In this document: positions 13,887 through 15,194 of the stretch, piece by piece
Layout of the letters: every line of letters starts with the position of its first letter
Position numbering within the stretch: position 1 is the first letter of the stretch
From: Sulfurimonas sp.
GTDB lineage: Bacteria > Campylobacterota > Campylobacteria > Campylobacterales > Sulfurimonadaceae
Direction of reading: 5' to 3'
Assembly (NCBI GenBank): GCA_003978475.1
Contig: QNZR01000061.1
Span: forward strand, 1 to 15,194
Length of the DNA stretch: 15,194 nucleotides
Position numbers and translations under genes: made by a program
The notes under the pieces: model-generated
Database searches by the model: none
Seen by the model: the letters and a program-made list of their open reading frames with translations, nothing else
What the model was told of the DNA's origin: nothing

Positions 13887-15194
13887 AAATTAACGGATGA
13901 TCCATTTCCGGAGGAATATCGATCTCCATTAACTTCAATACGGTCGGTGCTATATTGTTAAGGGCACCGGCATCAACTTTTTCGACCCCTTCGGCCACGA
14001 CAAAGCACCACACTTTTCCGACCGTATGATTGGTCAAAACGTTGCCGCTGGTATCGCGCATCTCTTCACAGTTGCCATGATCGGATGTCAACACAACACG
14101 ATAATCCGATATTTTGGCCTGCTGAAGAATTCTTTCCAACTGGGCATCGACCGTTTCTACCGCTTTCATTGCCGCGTCATAGTTCCCGGTATGTCCGACC
14201 ATATCGCCATTGGCAAAGTTGACGACAATAAAGTCTGTTTCGGCCTCCATTCCTTTTAAGACAGCATCACACACCGCTTCGGCACTCATTTCGGGTTTTT
14301 GGTCATACGTTGTGACATCGGGGCTGGGAATCAGCACACGCGTCTCGTTAACGTAGGGTTCATCCACACCTCCGTTAAAAAAGAAGGTGACGTGCGCATA
14401 CTTTTCCGTCTCTGCGGTATGCAACTGCCGCAGACCCTGCGCGCTGATTACCTCTGCCAAAGTATTTTTAGGCACCTTTTTGCTAAAAAGCACCGGATAG
14501 CTAAAGCTCTTGTCGTACTCCGTAATCGTGGTAACATGCACCTGAACATTGTCCCGCTCAAAAGCATCAAAATGCTCACTGCCAATCGCGCTCACCAACT
14601 CCCGCATACGGTCGCTTCGAAAATTAATCGTCAACACCGAATCACCCGACTTAAAGCCCTCGTAACCGTTAAACGCCGTCGGAACAAGAAACTCATCGGT
14701 AATGCCTTCGGCATAGGAGATTTCGACATAATCATGAGGTGAACACTCGTTCTTTGGTTCCGCTTTGACTATGGCGTTATAGGCCTGCTCAACACGCTCC
14801 CAGCGATTATCACGATCCATGGCGTAAAAACGTCCGCCCAGTGTAGCAATTTTGATATTCTTCGTAAGATGGGCATCAATCTGATCTAAAAATCGTTGTG
14901 CCGATGTCGGCGAAACATCGCGTCCGTCGGTAATCAGGTGCAACCAAACCTCTTTGCCTGCTTCGGCCGCAATATCGGCGATGCCGATAAAATGATCAAT
15001 GTGCGAATGCACCCCGCCGTCACTCATCAGACCAATAAGGTGTAACCGTTTGCTCTGATGTTTGAGCAGCTGTTCAAAAGCAGGATTGTCCTGAAGTGTT
15101 CCTTCCTGTAGTGCCAGTGATATTTTCACAAGATCCTGATACAACACCCTGCACTGCCGATGCTCATATGTCCAACTTCCGAATTGCCCATCTG
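13885..15194 (-). CDS. gpmI: 2,3-bisphosphoglycerate-independent phosphoglycerate mutase, 5'-truncated and frameshifted
   Basis: This glycolytic/gluconeogenic enzyme interconverts 3- and 2-phosphoglycerate using two Mn ions and a phosphoserine. The downstream frame (13885-15150) carries VLYQDLVKIS, LMSDGGVHSHIDH, TDGRDVSPTSA, GGRFYAMDRDNRWERV, NFRSDRMRE, NGDMVGHTG and SDHGNCEEM, all standard iPGM segments with metal and substrate ligands. The edge segment (15153-15194), in another frame, reads QMGNSEVGHMSIGS and contains the catalytic Ser of the NSEVGH motif. The family sequence there should continue GSGRVLYQ, but only two bases (15151-15152) stand where a glycine codon belongs, so one base is missing. 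Without correction, the upstream frame stops at 15126-15128. The N-terminus lies beyond the window. A sequencing error near an edge is the simplest explanation; a pseudogene is possible. Confidence 0.9.
   Translation of the reverse strand, partial: DGQFGSWTYEHRQCRVLYQDLVKISLALQEGTLQDNPAFEQLLKHQSKRLHLIGLMSDGGVHSHIDHFIGIADIAAEAGKEVWLHLITDGRDVSPTSAQRFLDQIDAHLTKNIKIATLGGRFYAMDRDNRWERVEQAYNAIVKAEPKNECSPHDYVEISYAEGITDEFLVPTAFNGYEGFKSGDSVLTINFRSDRMRELVSAIGSEHFDAFERDNVQVHVTTITEYDKSFSYPVLFSKKVPKNTLAEVISAQGLRQLHTAETEKYAHVTFFFNGGVDEPYVNETRVLIPSPDVTTYDQKPEMSAEAVCDAVLKGMEAETDFIVVNFANGDMVGHTGNYDAAMKAVETVDAQLERILQQAKISDYRVVLTSDHGNCEEMRDTSGNVLTNHTVGKVWCFVVAEGVEKVDAGALNNIAPTVLKLMEIDIPPEMDHPLI

Noticed and set aside
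14299..14742. 147-aa open frame on the plus strand inside gpmI
   Set aside because: It is antisense to conserved iPGM motifs, with no ribosome binding site or family resemblance.
1..15194. tRNA/rRNA genes, CRISPR arrays, insertion sequences or prophage parts
   Set aside because: None seen on reading both strands; nearly all DNA is occupied by recognised housekeeping genes.

Overview
The window looks like housekeeping chromosome from a free-living Campylobacterota (Epsilonproteobacteria), most like the Sulfurimonas/Sulfuricurvum/Sulfurovum group. The basis is protein character (Prs, TrpF, DnaQ, FabF, ArgJ) and gene order: rpmB next to a two-TM potassium channel, as recalled for Helicobacter, and rpmB/rpe/dnaQ plus accA-fabF-acpP-fabG-phosphoglycerate mutase clusters, as recalled for Campylobacter. 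No species call is made. I see no mobile elements, tRNA, rRNA or CRISPR. Coding density is very high, with many ATGA/TTGA overlaps and no gene-free stretch over about 190 bases.

Left part (1-6041, all minus strand, read right to left): rpmB (L28), a potassium channel with an RCK domain, argJ, and an unrecognised 159-aa protein, each within 18 bases of or overlapping the next. Then, from its own -10 box, come prs (PRPP synthase), lepA (EF4) and the start of a ComF-family phosphoribosyltransferase cut by the window edge.

Centre (6042-10467, plus strand): a divergent promoter region, then a five-gene run with short gaps or 4-base overlaps. It holds a degenerate HDOD protein, a STAS/receiver-like/STAS/CheX fusion, rpe, trpF and a DnaQ-type 3'-5' exonuclease. 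The HDOD and CheX-fusion pair is the least understood and most interesting unit. It looks like a signalling module, possibly chemotaxis or motility related, attached to metabolic genes.

Right part (10464-15194, minus strand, read right to left): gpmI, fabG, acpP (own extended -10 promoter), fabF and accA, a fatty-acid synthesis cluster preceded by a glycolytic gene. It meets dnaQ tail to tail with overlapping stop codons.

Main points for a second look: (1) a one-base deletion in gpmI near the right edge separates the catalytic-serine segment from the rest; (2) a strong Shine-Dalgarno lies before an internal ATG at the start of the channel's RCK domain, while the full-length start is a TTG without a visible Shine-Dalgarno; (3) the RCK domain lacks its glycine-rich nucleotide loop; (4) an 18-base palindrome, AAATTTACATGTAAATTT, sits in the linker of the hypothetical gene, and 15 bases of it recur at the gpmI stop; (5) the HDOD/CheX-fusion pair.
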